Below, piece after piece: positions 37,583 to 47,202 of a DNA stretch of 64,000 nucleotides. Origin of the DNA: Streptomyces flavotricini. GTDB taxonomy: Bacteria; Actinomycetota; Actinomycetes; Streptomycetales; Streptomycetaceae. A program made the position numbers and the translations under genes. The stretch is taken from positions 5,749,215-5,813,214 of the forward strand of contig NZ_JAINUL010000001.1 of assembly GCF_020639365.1 (NCBI RefSeq). The letters run 5' to 3'. The number at the start of each line of letters is the position of its first letter. Positions within the stretch are counted from its first letter, which is position 1. A model generated the notes under the pieces. It saw only the letters and a program-made list of their open reading frames with translations. It made no database searches and was not told where the DNA came from.

Positions 37583-39016
37583 CTAGGCGCGCTCGGCGGC
37601 CTTGCGGCGCATGTCGCGCACCACGCCGATGACCAGCACGACGGCGGCGACCAGCAGCGACAGCATGACCGTCTCGCGGTTGTCCTTGTCGTAGACCATG
37701 TAGCCCAGGACGAAGGTGATCATCGCGGCGGTGGCCCACGTCAGGTACGGGAAGAGCCACATCTTGACCGTGAGCTTCTCCGGCGCCTCGCGCACCAGGA
37801 TCTTGCGCATCCGCAGCTGGGTCAGGCAGATGACCAGCCACACGAAGAGCGCGATCGCACCCGAGGAGTTCAGCAGGAAGCTGAAGACCGTGTCCGGGGA
37901 GCTGTAGTTGAAGTAGACGGCGGCGAAGCCGAAGACCACGGAGCCCAGGATCGCGGCCATGGGCACGCCCCGCTTGTTGACCTTGGCGAAGACCTTGGGC
38001 GCGTCACCGCGCTCGCCCAGCGAGAACGCCATGCGGGAGGCCGTGTACATGCCCGAGTTCAGGCAGGACAGCACGGCGGTCAGGACGATCACGTTCATGA
38101 TCTGGCCGGCGTGCGCGATGCCGATGGAGTCCAGGGCGGCGACGTACGAGCCCTTGTCGACGATCGACTTGTCGTTCCACGGCAGCAGGGTGAGGACGAT
38201 GAAGATCGAGCCCAGGTAGAAGACGCCGATGCGCCAGATCACCGAGTTGGTGGCCTTGGTGACCGCGCGGCGCGGGTCCTCGGACTCGCCGGCCGCCAGG
38301 GTGACGATCTCGCTGCCCATGAAGGAGAAGACGACCATCAGCACGCCGGTGAGGATGGAGCCCCAGCCGTTGGGCATGAAGCCGCCCGCGTCGGTGAGGT
38401 GCGCGAAGCCCGCACCCGGGTTGTCCGAACCGGGCAGTACGCCGAAGACGGCGAGCATGCCGACGATCACGAAGGCGCCGATGGCGACGACCTTGATGCC
38501 GGCGAACCAGAACTCGAACTCGCCGTAGGAGGCGACCGAGCCGAGGTTGGTGACCGTCAGGACCACCATCACGATCAGGGCCCAGCCCCACTGCGGGACG
38601 GCCGGGACCCAGCCCTCGAGGATCTTGGCGCCGGCGGTCGCCTCCACGGCGAGCACGACGACCCAGAAGAACCAGTACAGCCAGCCGATGGAGAAGCCGG
38701 CCCAGCGGCCGAGCGCGCGGTCGGCGTACGCGGAGAAGGAGCCCGAGTTCGGGCTGGCGGCGGCCATCTCGCCGAGCATCCGCATCACGAAGACGACCAT
38801 CGCTCCGACGAGCAGGTACGAGATCAGGATGGCGGGACCGGCCTTGGCGATACCGCCACCAGAGCCGACGAAGAGACCGGCGCCGATGACGCCGCCAATG
38901 GCGATCATGGAAAGGTGGCGGTTCTTGAGACCGGCCTTCAGACCGTCGGAGGGCTGGCCTTCACCGGAGTTACCGGTGGGGTCGCCTGCCTTCTGAAGGG
39001 TCGTCGTGGAGCTCAT
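37583..39016 (-). CDS. APC-family amino-acid permease (copy 3 of 3)
   Basis: The 477-residue protein has GLKNRHLSMIAIGGVIGAGLF, RMLGEMAAASPNSGSFSAYA and a long helical remainder (about 12 helices). It looks like the GABA/lysine permease branch. The 3' end stops 15 bases from the bioY terminator. Three such genes within 6.3 kb imply local duplications with retention, probably for different amino acids. Confidence 0.93.
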   Translation of the reverse strand: MSSTTTLQKAGDPTGNSGEGQPSDGLKAGLKNRHLSMIAIGGVIGAGLFVGSGGGIAKAGPAILISYLLVGAMVVFVMRMLGEMAAASPNSGSFSAYADRALGRWAGFSIGWLYWFFWVVVLAVEATAGAKILEGWVPAVPQWGWALIVMVVLTVTNLGSVASYGEFEFWFAGIKVVAIGAFVIVGMLAVFGVLPGSDNPGAGFAHLTDAGGFMPNGWGSILTGVLMVVFSFMGSEIVTLAAGESEDPRRAVTKATNSVIWRIGVFYLGSIFIVLTLLPWNDKSIVDKGSYVAALDSIGIAHAGQIMNVIVLTAVLSCLNSGMYTASRMAFSLGERGDAPKVFAKVNKRGVPMAAILGSVVFGFAAVYFNYSSPDTVFSFLLNSSGAIALFVWLVICLTQLRMRKILVREAPEKLTVKMWLFPYLTWATAAMITFVLGYMVYDKDNRETVMLSLLVAAVVLVIGVVRDMRRKAAERA

Positions 39017-39237
39017 GGACGGATCCTTAGGTTCTCGGGTTTCGAGGCCCCGGCATTCAAACCTGAGATGAACGCAGGACGGAAGACCTCAATCCGGATC
39101 GTTGCGTTGGGGCGAACGTCCAAGACCTGGGTCCCCCCGTGTCTCATCTGCGTTCTTTGGCTTTATTTGAGCTTTAGAAGTGACTTACGCGACACCCCTG
39201 CGAAGATCGCGTAGCCCGCTCGTGCCACACTCGTCCC
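39017..39237. other. Divergent intergenic region permease 3 / rpiB
   Basis: The 221 bases are noticeably more AT-rich than the surroundings (TTTGGCTTTATTTGAGCTTTAG near 39157-39178). They hold promoters for both genes. No palindrome like those before permeases 1 and 2 was found. Confidence 0.4.
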
Positions 39238-39723
39238 ATGCGCGTGTACCTCGGATCCGACCATGCCGGCTTTGAGCTCAAGAACCACCTGGTGGACTGG
39301 CTCAAGAACAACGGCCACGAGCCCGTCGACTGCGGGCCCCACATCTACGACGCGGTGGACGACTACCCGCCGTTCTGCCTGCGCGCCGCGGAGAAGACCG
39401 CCGCCGACGCCGACAGCCTCGGCATCGTCATCGGCGGCTCCGGCAACGGCGAGCAGATCGCCGCGAACAAGGTCAAGGGCGTCCGCGCCATCCTGGCCTG
39501 GAGCGTCGAGACCGCGAAGCTCGGCCGTGAGCACAACAACGCCAACGTGATCTCCGTCGGTGGCCGCATGCACACGCAGGACGAGGCCGTCTCCTTCATC
39601 GAGGCCTTCCTGGCGACCCCGTACTCCGGCGAGGAGCGCCACACCCGCCGCATCGAGATGCTCTCCGCGTACGAGCAGACCGGCGAGCTCCCCCCGATCC
39701 CGGCCCACCACCCGCAGGGCTGA
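39238..39723 (+). CDS. rpiB: Ribose-5-phosphate isomerase B
   Basis: The 161-residue enzyme interconverts ribose-5-phosphate and ribulose-5-phosphate in the pentose phosphate pathway. VYLGSDHAGFELK and GGSGNGEQIAANKVKG mark the actinobacterial type, in which a Glu (in GNGEQ) replaces the catalytic Cys of the E. coli enzyme. HNNANVISVGGR is also conserved. There is no ribosome-binding site; CACACT lies six bases before ATG 39238, so the message may be leaderless. Confidence 0.95.
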   Translation: MRVYLGSDHAGFELKNHLVDWLKNNGHEPVDCGPHIYDAVDDYPPFCLRAAEKTAADADSLGIVIGGSGNGEQIAANKVKGVRAILAWSVETAKLGREHNNANVISVGGRMHTQDEAVSFIEAFLATPYSGEERHTRRIEMLSAYEQTGELPPIPAHHPQG

Positions 39724-39735
39724 TCTTCCGCTTCA

Positions 39736-39769
39736 CCGTGCCGCCGTGGCTCCCGGCCCGGCGGCACGG
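39736..39769 (+). terminator. Hairpin after rpiB
   Basis: CCGTGCCGCCG and CGGCGGCACGG form an 11-bp stem with a 12-base loop, 13 bases after the stop. Confidence 0.7.
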
Positions 39770-39774
39770 CCATT

Positions 39775-39820
39775 TCCGGATCCGGATCCGGAACCAAGCC
39801 AGAGCCAGAGCCAGAGGCAG
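39775..39820 (+). repeat. TCCGGA and CCAGAG hexamer repeats before the Nei-like gene
   Basis: Three head-to-tail TCCGGA units (39775-39792) are followed by about three CCAGAG units. The stretch forms the leader of the next gene and would be prone to slippage. Confidence 0.75.
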
Positions 39821-39830
39821 GAGCAGAGCA

Positions 39831-40637
39831 GTGCCCGAGGGGCATACGATCCACCGCCTCGCCCAGGACCACACCCGGCGCTTCGCCGGGCGCCCGGTCA
39901 GGGTGAGCAGCCCGCAGGGCCGCTTCGCCGAGAGCGCCGCCCTGCTCGACGGGCGGGAGCTGGAGAGCGCCGAGGCGCACGGCAAGCACCTGTTCCTCGA
40001 ACTCGGCGACGCCTGGATCCACATCCACCTCGGCCTGTTCGGCAAGCTCGGCTTCGGCCCCGCCCCGGCGCCCCCGGCCACCGACACGGTCCGGCTGCGG
40101 CTGCGGAACGCCGAGCACTGGGCCGACCTGCGCGGCCCCACCGCCTGCGCACTGATCGGCGAGGCCGAGAAGAAGGCGATACACGAGCGGCTCGGCCCCG
40201 ACCCGCTGCGCCCGGCCGACGATCCGGACCGCGCCTGGCAGCGGATCTCCCGCTCCCGCACCACCGTCGCCGCCCTCCTCATGGACCAGAAGGTGATCGC
40301 GGGCGTCGGCAACGTCTACCGCGCCGAGGTCCTCTTCCGGCACGGCATCGACCCGTACCGGCTGGGCAAGGACCTCACGCGCGGTGAGTGGGACGCCATG
40401 TGGGCGGATCTGGCGGGGCTGATGCGCGAGGGCGTACGGAACAACCGGATCGACACCGTCCGCGACGAGCACCTGCCCGAGGCCATGGGCCGCCCGCCGC
40501 GCGTGGACGACCACGGCGGCGAGGTGTACGTCTACCGCCGGGCGAACATGCCCTGCCACATCTGCGGGGCCGAGGTCCGCACCGCCGATCTGGCGGCGCG
40601 CAACCTCTTCTGGTGCCCGTCCTGCCAGACCAGGTGA
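39831..40637 (+). CDS. Fpg/Nei family DNA glycosylase, endonuclease VIII-like
   Basis: The 268-residue enzyme removes oxidised bases and cuts the abasic strand. After Met removal the catalytic Pro-Glu is exposed (VPEGHTIHRLAQDHTRRF); the H-x-I variant marks the Nei rather than the MutM branch. A central GKHLFLEL provides the conserved Lys, MDQKVIAGVGNVYRAEVLF is the helix-two-turn-helix, and CHICGAEV...CPSCQTR is the C-terminal zinc finger. GTG 39831 is seven bases after AGGAG; upstream in-frame residues are repeat-encoded and not part of the protein. Confidence 0.94.
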   Translation: MPEGHTIHRLAQDHTRRFAGRPVRVSSPQGRFAESAALLDGRELESAEAHGKHLFLELGDAWIHIHLGLFGKLGFGPAPAPPATDTVRLRLRNAEHWADLRGPTACALIGEAEKKAIHERLGPDPLRPADDPDRAWQRISRSRTTVAALLMDQKVIAGVGNVYRAEVLFRHGIDPYRLGKDLTRGEWDAMWADLAGLMREGVRNNRIDTVRDEHLPEAMGRPPRVDDHGGEVYVYRRANMPCHICGAEVRTADLAARNLFWCPSCQTR

Positions 40638-40659
40638 GTCCGACGGGCCCGACGGCTCC

Positions 40660-41892
40660 CTAGAAGCCGTGCGGGAGCCAGGGCGCCACATCGGCGGTGA
40701 AGGCCCGCGAGGCCTCCGCCAAGGCGCCCGGGCGCAGCTCGCGCACCCGGCCGGCCGCCGCCAGCGAGGTCAGGGTGATCCCGCCGAGGTACGCCGAGCC
40801 CAGCTCCCGTACCGACAGCTCCAGGTCCGCCGGGTCCGCGGTCCGCGCACAGGACACGGCGCCCTCCGCATCGCGGACCAGCCGCCACCGCCCCTCGTTC
40901 CACGGGCAGAACGCGTCCTCGACCTCCATCACCACGTCCAGCGGAGCCGCGTACGCCCGCGCCTCCAGGGCCGCCGGCAGGTCCACCAGCCGCAGGTGCA
41001 GCGAATCGCGGACGACCGGGCGCGCGCGCCGGACGTCACTGACCAGGTGGAGCAGCGGATCGTCCGCCGGCCGCCGGCCCGCCCGTACGGTCGCGGTCAG
41101 GTCGATCTCGAACAGGTAGCGCCAGAGCGCCGCCGTCGCCGCCGGGTCCAGCGCGTCGAGGTCGGCCACCTCGACCCTGCCCTCCCAGCCGTGGTCGTAC
41201 ACGGGCTTGACCCGGTAGCGGGCGTACCCGGCGATCTCGCCGTCCGCCCGCTCCGCCACCACGCACGTGAGCGGCGAGGCGCCCTCGCGCATCGACTCCG
41301 GGTCCAGCAGGGACAACCGCTCCCAGCCCGGCTGCCGCGCGGGCATGCCGGGCCGCCGGGAGACCAGCTCCGCGTACACCTGCTCGCACTCCGGCAGGGC
41401 CTTCTCCGGATCGACGAGCCGCAGCCGCACCTCGTCCGTTCCCGGCGGCACCGTGAGCCGCACGCGGGTGGTGTCGACGGTCAGGGAAAGGGCGTACGTC
41501 GCGATGCCGTAGCCGAAACGCCCGTAGATCGCCGACTCCGAGGCCGTCAGCACGGCGATCGGCTCGCCACCCGCCCGGACGTCGTCGAGCTGGCGGCGCA
41601 TCATCGAGGTGAGCACCCCGCGGCGGCGGTGCGTGGGCGCCACGCCCACCATCGTGACCCCGGCCGCCGGCACCAGCACCCCGCCCGGCACCGACAGGCG
41701 GAAGGAGAAGGCGCCGGCCGAGCCGACGCAGGTCCCGCCGTCCCAGACCCCCAGCGAGCGCCCGAGCTCCGTCAGGGACTTGTAGAGTTCCCGCTCCTGG
41801 GGCGACTCCGGCACTCCGCCGAACGCCAGTTCCAGGTGGTCGTACCAGACATCCCACTCATCAGCCTGCAATACGCGCATCTCAAGAGCCAT
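40660..41892 (-). CDS. GNAT N-acetyltransferase, Eis-like with SCP2-type C-terminal domain
   Basis: The 410-residue protein contains a GNAT domain with the acetyl-CoA loop VGVAPTHRRRGVLTSMMRRQ (about 85-105), a second GNAT-like domain, and an SCP2-like C-terminal region. This three-domain plan is that of Eis-family acetyltransferases, which acetylate amines including aminoglycosides in mycobacteria. SAIYGRFGYG is characteristic. ATG 41892 has AAGGA seven bases before it. Substrate is unknown. Confidence 0.92.
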   Translation of the reverse strand: MALEMRVLQADEWDVWYDHLELAFGGVPESPQERELYKSLTELGRSLGVWDGGTCVGSAGAFSFRLSVPGGVLVPAAGVTMVGVAPTHRRRGVLTSMMRRQLDDVRAGGEPIAVLTASESAIYGRFGYGIATYALSLTVDTTRVRLTVPPGTDEVRLRLVDPEKALPECEQVYAELVSRRPGMPARQPGWERLSLLDPESMREGASPLTCVVAERADGEIAGYARYRVKPVYDHGWEGRVEVADLDALDPAATAALWRYLFEIDLTATVRAGRRPADDPLLHLVSDVRRARPVVRDSLHLRLVDLPAALEARAYAAPLDVVMEVEDAFCPWNEGRWRLVRDAEGAVSCARTADPADLELSVRELGSAYLGGITLTSLAAAGRVRELRPGALAEASRAFTADVAPWLPHGF

Positions 41893-42009
41893 GCGCCCAT
41901 CCTTACCAGGGCATTCCGTCACAGTCGAAGGGTTTTCGACCGGCCGGAGCCCCCGGGTCCGGGGGTCCCCCTGCGCACGCACAGCCAGGATGGATAGGGT
42001 CCCCAAGCA

Positions 42010-43152
42010 ATGGCCGGAGCACGCGTGGAGACGCTCATGGCCCGGACGCGCATGCTGTCGCACCGGGCCCGCACCGCCCTGCGCAAATCCGCCGTCGACT
42101 ACTTCCGCGGCGACGCCTCCGACTGGGTCGCCTTCGCCGGTCTGCTCCTGACCGTTCCCGCGATCGCCTGCGGCACGCTCATGCTGCCCGTCTGGTTCTC
42201 GCCCTCCGCCCTCGTCCTGCCGATCGTCGCGGGCGGCCTGCTGCTGCGCCCCGCGAGCCTGCTCGCGCTGTACGCGGCCTCCGCGGCCGCGCTCATCGTC
42301 GAGGCCCTGGTCCTCGGTCCGTACACCCTGGGCCCGGCCCGGGTCACCCCCGGCACGGTCCTGGTCGTGGCCGCCTGCGGATTCTTCGGACTGGTCATCG
42401 CGCAGTTCCGCAGCCGCGTCGGCGTGCCCTGGCGGCGCGGCGGCACCATGCTCTTCGACCTGCGCGAACGCATCCGGGTCCAGAGCAAGCTGCCGGCCCT
42501 GCCGCGCGGCTGGCACCGCGAGATGGCCCTGCGCCCGGCCGGCGGCCAGTCCTTCTCCGGCGACTTCGTCGTCGCCGCCCGTACGAACGGCGGCCGGACC
42601 CTGGAGATCGTCCTGACCGACGTCTCCGGCAAGGGCATGGAGGCGGGCTCGCGCGCCCTGCTGCTGTCCGGCGCGTTCGGAGGCCTGCTCGGCGCCCTGC
42701 CCCCGCACGGCTTCCTGCCCGCCGCCAACGGCTACCTGCTGCGCCAGGACTGGGACGAGGGCTTCGCCACCTCCATCCACCTCGTCCTGGACCTGGAGAC
42801 CGGCGACTACGAGCTCCTCTCCGCCGGCCACCTGCCCGCCCTCCAGCTCTCCGCGGGCACCGGGCGCTGGCAGGAGAAGTCCGGCGAGGGCCCGCTGCTC
42901 GGCGTGTACGACGGCGCGGAGTTCGAGCCCGCCCGCGGCAACCTCCGCCGCGGCGACGTCCTCATGCTCTTCACGGACGGGCTGGTCGAGACCGCCGACC
43001 GCGACATCAGCGAGGGCATCGACCGCCTCACCGGCGAGGCCGACCGGTACGTCGCCGCCGGGTGGGAGGGCGCGGCCTGGCACCTGATCGAGAAGGTGGC
43101 CAAGGACGTCAACGACGACCGCGCGCTGCTGCTCATCCGCCGCTCGCCCTGA
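42010..43152 (+). CDS. Membrane PP2C/SpoIIE-type serine phosphatase
   Basis: The 380-residue protein has about three to four N-terminal helices (about 38-125) and then a PP2C phosphatase domain: [49 protein letters not shown] and [11 protein letters not shown], which together give the metal-binding Asp residues. Such RsbU/SpoIIE-like enzymes dephosphorylate anti-anti-sigma factors. No anti-sigma or anti-anti-sigma gene is nearby. TAGGGT (41995-42000) nine bases before the ATG suggests a near-leaderless transcript. Confidence 0.93.
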   Translation: MAGARVETLMARTRMLSHRARTALRKSAVDYFRGDASDWVAFAGLLLTVPAIACGTLMLPVWFSPSALVLPIVAGGLLLRPASLLALYAASAAALIVEALVLGPYTLGPARVTPGTVLVVAACGFFGLVIAQFRSRVGVPWRRGGTMLFDLRERIRVQSKLPALPRGWHREMALRPAGGQSFSGDFVVAARTNGGRTLEIVLTDVSGKGMEAGSRALLLSGAFGGLLGALPPHGFLPAANGYLLRQDWDEGFATSIHLVLDLETGDYELLSAGHLPALQLSAGTGRWQEKSGEGPLLGVYDGAEFEPARGNLRRGDVLMLFTDGLVETADRDISEGIDRLTGEADRYVAAGWEGAAWHLIEKVAKDVNDDRALLLIRRSP

Positions 43153-43223
43153 CCTCCGTACGGGGGTTTTCCCCACCACCGATCCGCCTGGCTCCGCCAT
43201 GTCCCCACCCCCGCCCCCGTCCG

Positions 43224-43229
43224 TAGCGT
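43224..43229 (+). promoter_or_regulatory. Possible -10 of the ABC exporter operon
   Basis: TAGCGT would place the transcript start near 43236, giving a 34-base leader to ATG 43270. This argues against the upstream GTG at 43231 as start codon. Confidence 0.4.
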
Positions 43230-43269
43230 CGTGACCACGATCACCGACGGGTACGGAAGGCGGCACACC

Positions 43270-44154
43270 ATGGGGCTCCGGCGGAGCAGGCGGCGGCGCG
43301 AGAGCGCGCAGGCGGCGTACGAGGGCGCCGGGCGGGCGGCGTACGACGACACGGGGCGGACCGCGTACGACGACACGGGCCGGACCGCGTACGAGGGCAC
43401 GGCCGCCGTCGAGCTGCGCGGCGTACGGCGCGAGTACGGCCGGGGCGCCGCCACCGTGCACGCGCTGCGCGGGATCGACCTCAGCCTGCCGCGCGGCAGC
43501 TTCACCGCCGTCATGGGCCCCTCCGGCTCCGGCAAGTCCACCTTCCTCCAGTGCGCGGCCGGACTGGACGTCCCCACCGCGGGCTCCGTCCGCCTCGGCG
43601 GCACCGAGATCACCGGCATGAACGAGAACGCGCTCACCGAGCTGCGCCGCAGCCGCCTCGGCTTCGTCTTCCAGGCCTTCAACCTGCTGCCCTCGCTCAC
43701 CGTGGAGCAGAACGTGCTGCTCCCGATGCGGCTCGCCGGCGGCGGATCCGCGCGGCAGGGCCGGGACCGGGCCGCCGACCTTCTCGCCCGCGTCGGACTC
43801 GAAGGCAAGGGCCGGCGCCGACCCGCCGAACTCTCCGGCGGCCAGCAGCAGCGCGTCGCCATCGCACGGGCCCTGGTCACCCGGCCCGATGTCGTCTTCG
43901 CCGACGAACCGACCGGCGCCCTCGACACCACCACCGCCGCGGAGGTCCTCGGACTGCTGCGGTCCGCCGTGGACACCCTCGGCGCCACCATCGTCATGGT
44001 CACCCACGACCCGGCCGCCGCGGCCTCCGCCGACCAGGTGCTCTTCCTCGCCGACGGGCTGATCGCAGACCGGCTGCCGCGGAGCTCCGCCGCGACCGTC
44101 GCCGCCCGGATGACCGCCCTCACCGCCCCCGCGTACGCAGGAGCGGCCGCCTGA
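43270..44154 (+). CDS. ABC transporter ATPase (LolD/MacB type) with N-terminal repeats
   Basis: The 294-residue ATPase has Walker [12 protein letters not shown]-loop [10 protein letters not shown], signature [15 protein letters not shown], Walker [13 protein letters not shown] and the H-loop VTHDP. The first about 45 residues contain four tandem octapeptides ([32 protein letters not shown]) before the fold begins, which is unusual. ATG 43270 is selected for its GGAAGG site; GTG 43231 is an alternative. The gene overlaps the FtsX-type permease gene by one base and the pair should form a MacB-like exporter or extracytoplasmic mechanotransmission system. Confidence 0.92.
   Translation: MGLRRSRRRRESAQAAYEGAGRAAYDDTGRTAYDDTGRTAYEGTAAVELRGVRREYGRGAATVHALRGIDLSLPRGSFTAVMGPSGSGKSTFLQCAAGLDVPTAGSVRLGGTEITGMNENALTELRRSRLGFVFQAFNLLPSLTVEQNVLLPMRLAGGGSARQGRDRAADLLARVGLEGKGRRRPAELSGGQQQRVAIARALVTRPDVVFADEPTGALDTTTAAEVLGLLRSAVDTLGATIVMVTHDPAAAASADQVLFLADGLIADRLPRSSAATVAARMTALTAPAYAGAAA
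43312..43407 (+). repeat. Four tandem 24-bp coding repeats
   Basis: Units start at 43312, 43336, 43360 and 43384, with the last partial. Units two and three differ at only a few bases (GACGACACGGG core). Confidence 0.9.
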
Positions 44155-46538
44155 TGCCGTTCCACCCCAACGGCCTGGCCCGGGCGGCGCTGCGACTGCG
44201 CCCCGCCGCCTTCGCCGGCACCTTCGTCGCCCTGCTCATGACCGTCGCCATCGTCTCCGCCTGCGGGATCCTGCTGGAGAGCGGAGCCCGGGCGAGCCTC
44301 CCGCCGACCCGGTACGCCAAGGCGCCCGTGGTCGTCGCCGCCGACCAGCGGATCCACTGGCAGGCGGGCAGCGGCGAAGGCGCCTACGAGGAAGCGGTAC
44401 GGGTCCCGGAGCGGGCCAGGGTCGACGCCGCCCTGCTGGAGCGCCTCGCCCCGCTCGGCCGGGCCGTCCCCGACGTGGTGTTCCCCGTACGGGGCGACGC
44501 GGGCTCCGTGGAGGCCTCGGGCTGGGGCGCTTCGGCCTTCACGGGTGAGACGCTCACGGCCGGCCGGGCCCCGGAGGCTCCGGGGGAGGTCGTCCTGGGC
44601 ACGGGTACGGGCACGGGTACGGGTACGGGGTTCGCGGGGGACCGCGTCCCGCTCGACACCCCGGTCGGGAAGCGGGAATTCCGGGTCGTGGGACACACCG
44701 ACGGCACCGGGGTCCGGTTCTCCGACGCCGAGGCACGCGCCCTGTCCGGCCACCCCGGCGCGCTCGACGCCGTCGTCCTGTTCGACGCCGGCCCGCAGGC
44801 GGTGCGCGCCGCCGTCGACGGCCGCGCCCAGGTGCTGACCGGCGCCGACCGCGCCGTGGACCCGGGACTCGCGGGCGCCAAGGAGCTGCTGATGGGCATC
44901 GGCGGCTCCTTCGGGGGCACCGCCACCCTCGTCGCCGTCTTCACCGCCGCCGGTACGGTCGCGCTCTCCGTCGGGCAGCGCTCCCGCGAGTTCGCCCTGC
45001 TGCGCGCCGTCGGAGCCACCCCGCGGCAGATCCGCCGCACCATCGCCACCGAAGCCCTGCTCGTCGCGCCCGCCGCGGGTGTGCTGGGCTGCGTACCCGG
45101 CATCGGCCTCGCCGCCTGGTGGTTCGGGCAGCTCCAGGCCAAGGGCGCGATCCCGGGCGGCATCGAGCTCACCGTCTCCTGGATCCCGCTCGTCTCGGCC
45201 GCCGGCACCGGGCTCGTCACCGCGCTGCTCGCGGGCTGGGCCGCCGCCCGCCGGCCCGCCCGGATCCGGCCCGGCCAGGCGCTGGCGGCGGCCGCCGTGG
45301 AACGCCTCGGGCCGGGGTGGATCCGTACGCCCCTGGGCCTCGCCGCCCTGGCGGGCGGGGCCGCCTGCGCGGGCCTGGCCGCCACCTCCGGCGGGGAGGA
45401 CGCCGCCAACGCCGCGCTCGGCGTGGTCATGCTCTTCATGCTGGCCGTGGCCCTGCTCGGACCACTGATCGCCCGCGCCTGCGCCGCCGTACTCGGCTTC
45501 CCGCTGCGCGCCGGCGGGGCGTCCGGCTCGCTCGCCGCCGCCAACTCCCGGGCCCACGCCCGCCGGCTCGCCTCCGCGATCACCCCGATCGTGCTCGCCA
45601 TGGCCTTCTCCTCGACCCTGGTCTTCCTGCACACCAGCGAGGAACAGGCCACCCGGCAGCAGCAGGAGGCCGGGCTGCTCGCCGACCACGTGATCACCGA
45701 CCCGCCGAGCGACGCGCGCGGGGGAGTCGCGCTCACCCGCACCTCCGTCCTCGCGCTGCTCGGCAAGGGCGCCGAGCAGCGGCTCCAGTCCGTCTCGGCG
45801 CAGGGCGTCGCGGGCGACGTCACCACCGTCCAGGACCTGGGCGTACGCGAGGGAAGCCTGGCGGCGCTGCGCCCGGGCACGGCCGCCGTGGACCGCGGCC
45901 TCGCCGAGAACGCCCGCCTCGGGGTCGGCGACCGCGTCGAACTGCGCCTCCCCGACGGGACCCCCGCGAACCCCGAGATCGTGGCCGTCTACACCCGGGG
46001 CCTCGGCTTCGGTGAGGTCACCCTCCCGGCCGCCGACCTCACCGGCCACACCACGGCGGGGCGGGCCACCGAGCTGCTGGTCCGCGGACCGGTCCCGGCG
46101 GGCCTGGGCGCCGCGGTGTCCGCCTCGGAGTGGACCACCGGCCGGGACACGGAACGCGAGGTCAACGCCTGGGCCAACACCGTCATGGCGGCCGTCCTCG
46201 GCGGCTTCGCGGCCGTGGCCGCCGCCAACACCCTGGTGATGACCGTCCTCGACCGGCGCGGCGAGCTGCGGATGCTGCGGCTGGTCGGCTCGACCCGGCG
46301 CCAGGTGCTGCGGATGCTCCGCTGGGAGGCGCTCCTGATCGCCGGCGCGGGCGTCGCGCTGGGCAGCGCGATCGCCCTGGCCACGCTGTTCCCGCTGGCC
46401 AAGGCCCTGACCGGCGAGCCCCCGCACATCCCGCCGGTGCTGTACGCCTCCTTCGCGGCGGCGGCCCTGGCCCTGGGACTGGCGGCCACGACCCTCCCGG
46501 CCCGCTGGACCCTGCGCCGGGGGACGGACACCCCATAG
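44154..46538 (+). CDS. FtsX-like ABC permease
   Basis: The 794-residue protein has two MacB/FtsX units. The first has an N-terminal helix ([20 protein letters not shown]), an extracytoplasmic domain, then helices with [20 protein letters not shown]. The second is similar and ends with [20 protein letters not shown]-like helices. ATG 44154 overlaps the ATPase stop (TGATG). A hexanucleotide repeat at 44597-44629 encodes GTGTGTGTG in the extracytoplasmic domain. Substrate is unknown; these systems often export antimicrobials or control cell-wall enzymes. Confidence 0.93.
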   Translation: MPFHPNGLARAALRLRPAAFAGTFVALLMTVAIVSACGILLESGARASLPPTRYAKAPVVVAADQRIHWQAGSGEGAYEEAVRVPERARVDAALLERLAPLGRAVPDVVFPVRGDAGSVEASGWGASAFTGETLTAGRAPEAPGEVVLGTGTGTGTGTGFAGDRVPLDTPVGKREFRVVGHTDGTGVRFSDAEARALSGHPGALDAVVLFDAGPQAVRAAVDGRAQVLTGADRAVDPGLAGAKELLMGIGGSFGGTATLVAVFTAAGTVALSVGQRSREFALLRAVGATPRQIRRTIATEALLVAPAAGVLGCVPGIGLAAWWFGQLQAKGAIPGGIELTVSWIPLVSAAGTGLVTALLAGWAAARRPARIRPGQALAAAAVERLGPGWIRTPLGLAALAGGAACAGLAATSGGEDAANAALGVVMLFMLAVALLGPLIARACAAVLGFPLRAGGASGSLAAANSRAHARRLASAITPIVLAMAFSSTLVFLHTSEEQATRQQQEAGLLADHVITDPPSDARGGVALTRTSVLALLGKGAEQRLQSVSAQGVAGDVTTVQDLGVREGSLAALRPGTAAVDRGLAENARLGVGDRVELRLPDGTPANPEIVAVYTRGLGFGEVTLPAADLTGHTTAGRATELLVRGPVPAGLGAAVSASEWTTGRDTEREVNAWANTVMAAVLGGFAAVAAANTLVMTVLDRRGELRMLRLVGSTRRQVLRMLRWEALLIAGAGVALGSAIALATLFPLAKALTGEPPHIPPVLYASFAAAALALGLAATTLPARWTLRRGTDTP
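44597..44629 (+). repeat. Hexanucleotide (GGTACG/GGCACG) repeat in the permease
   Basis: About five units encode alternating Gly-Thr (GTGTGTGTGTG). Whole-unit slippage would keep the frame and change loop length. Confidence 0.85.
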
Positions 46539-46600
46539 GGGGGTGTCCGCAAAGTCCGCCTGCCCCTGCGGGCGGCCGGCGCTACTTTGCGGACACCCCC
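46539..46600. terminator. Long inverted repeat between FtsX-type and TmrB-like genes
   Basis: GGGGGTGTCCGCAAAGT (46539-46555) pairs perfectly with 46584-46600, a 17-bp stem; the 28-base spacer holds CCGCC/GGCGG. The right arm lies inside the 3' end of the convergent gene, so it is a terminator for the exporter and possibly for both. Confidence 0.8.
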
Positions 46601-47202
46601 TGGTCGAACCGGATGTGCCGGACTCCGACGAGCGTGCGCCGCAGCCTCGCGCGGAGCGGGCCGTCGGTGTCCGGGGCGGCCCGCAGCCCGGTCATGGCCG
46701 CGATCCGGCTCGCCACCTGGGACACCGTGAGGTGGTCGGTGACCAGGTGGTCGGCGAACTCCGGCCCGCGCAGCGCCTCCAGACATCCGTCGAGCCGGGC
46801 CACCGCGAAGCTCTCCCGCTTCAGCCCGCGCCCGAGCCCGCGCTCACGGAGCCTGCGCAGTACGGTCGCCCGCTCGGCCATCAGCGCGAAGTGCCGTACG
46901 TCGTGGCCCGCTGCGCGCAGCCGCCCCACCGTCTCGGCGAAGTACCGCGGCTCGGTCACCGTCATCGGCACCAGGACGGGCCCCGCGTGCCGCTCGGCGG
47001 CCAGCTCCAGCACCTCGAACACGCCCTGCCGCCACGCCGGCAGGTCCTGGAAATCCCCGCGCAGCGCCGGCGGCATCATGCGGTGCAGCCCGAACCCGAC
47101 GTGCTCCGGATCGCACACGACGCTGCCCGGCAGCCGCCGGTGCAACGCGTACGCGGTCTGCGTCTTCCCGCCCCCGAAGGGGCCGTTGATCCAGACGATC
47201 AC
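46582..47202 (-). CDS. TmrB-like P-loop ATP-binding protein
   Basis: The 206-residue protein opens with [20 protein letters not shown], where GPFGGGKT is a Walker A loop, and continues [15 protein letters not shown] and [15 protein letters not shown]. This is the pattern of TmrB-like proteins; TmrB of Bacillus gives tunicamycin resistance. The fold is related to small kinases. GTG 47202 overlaps the lipoprotein stop (GTGA). A real resistance function is not shown; Streptomyces encode several homologues. Confidence 0.88.
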   Translation of the reverse strand: MIVWINGPFGGGKTQTAYALHRRLPGSVVCDPEHVGFGLHRMMPPALRGDFQDLPAWRQGVFEVLELAAERHAGPVLVPMTVTEPRYFAETVGRLRAAGHDVRHFALMAERATVLRRLRERGLGRGLKRESFAVARLDGCLEALRGPEFADHLVTDHLTVSQVASRIAAMTGLRAAPDTDGPLRARLRRTLVGVRHIRFDQGVSAK

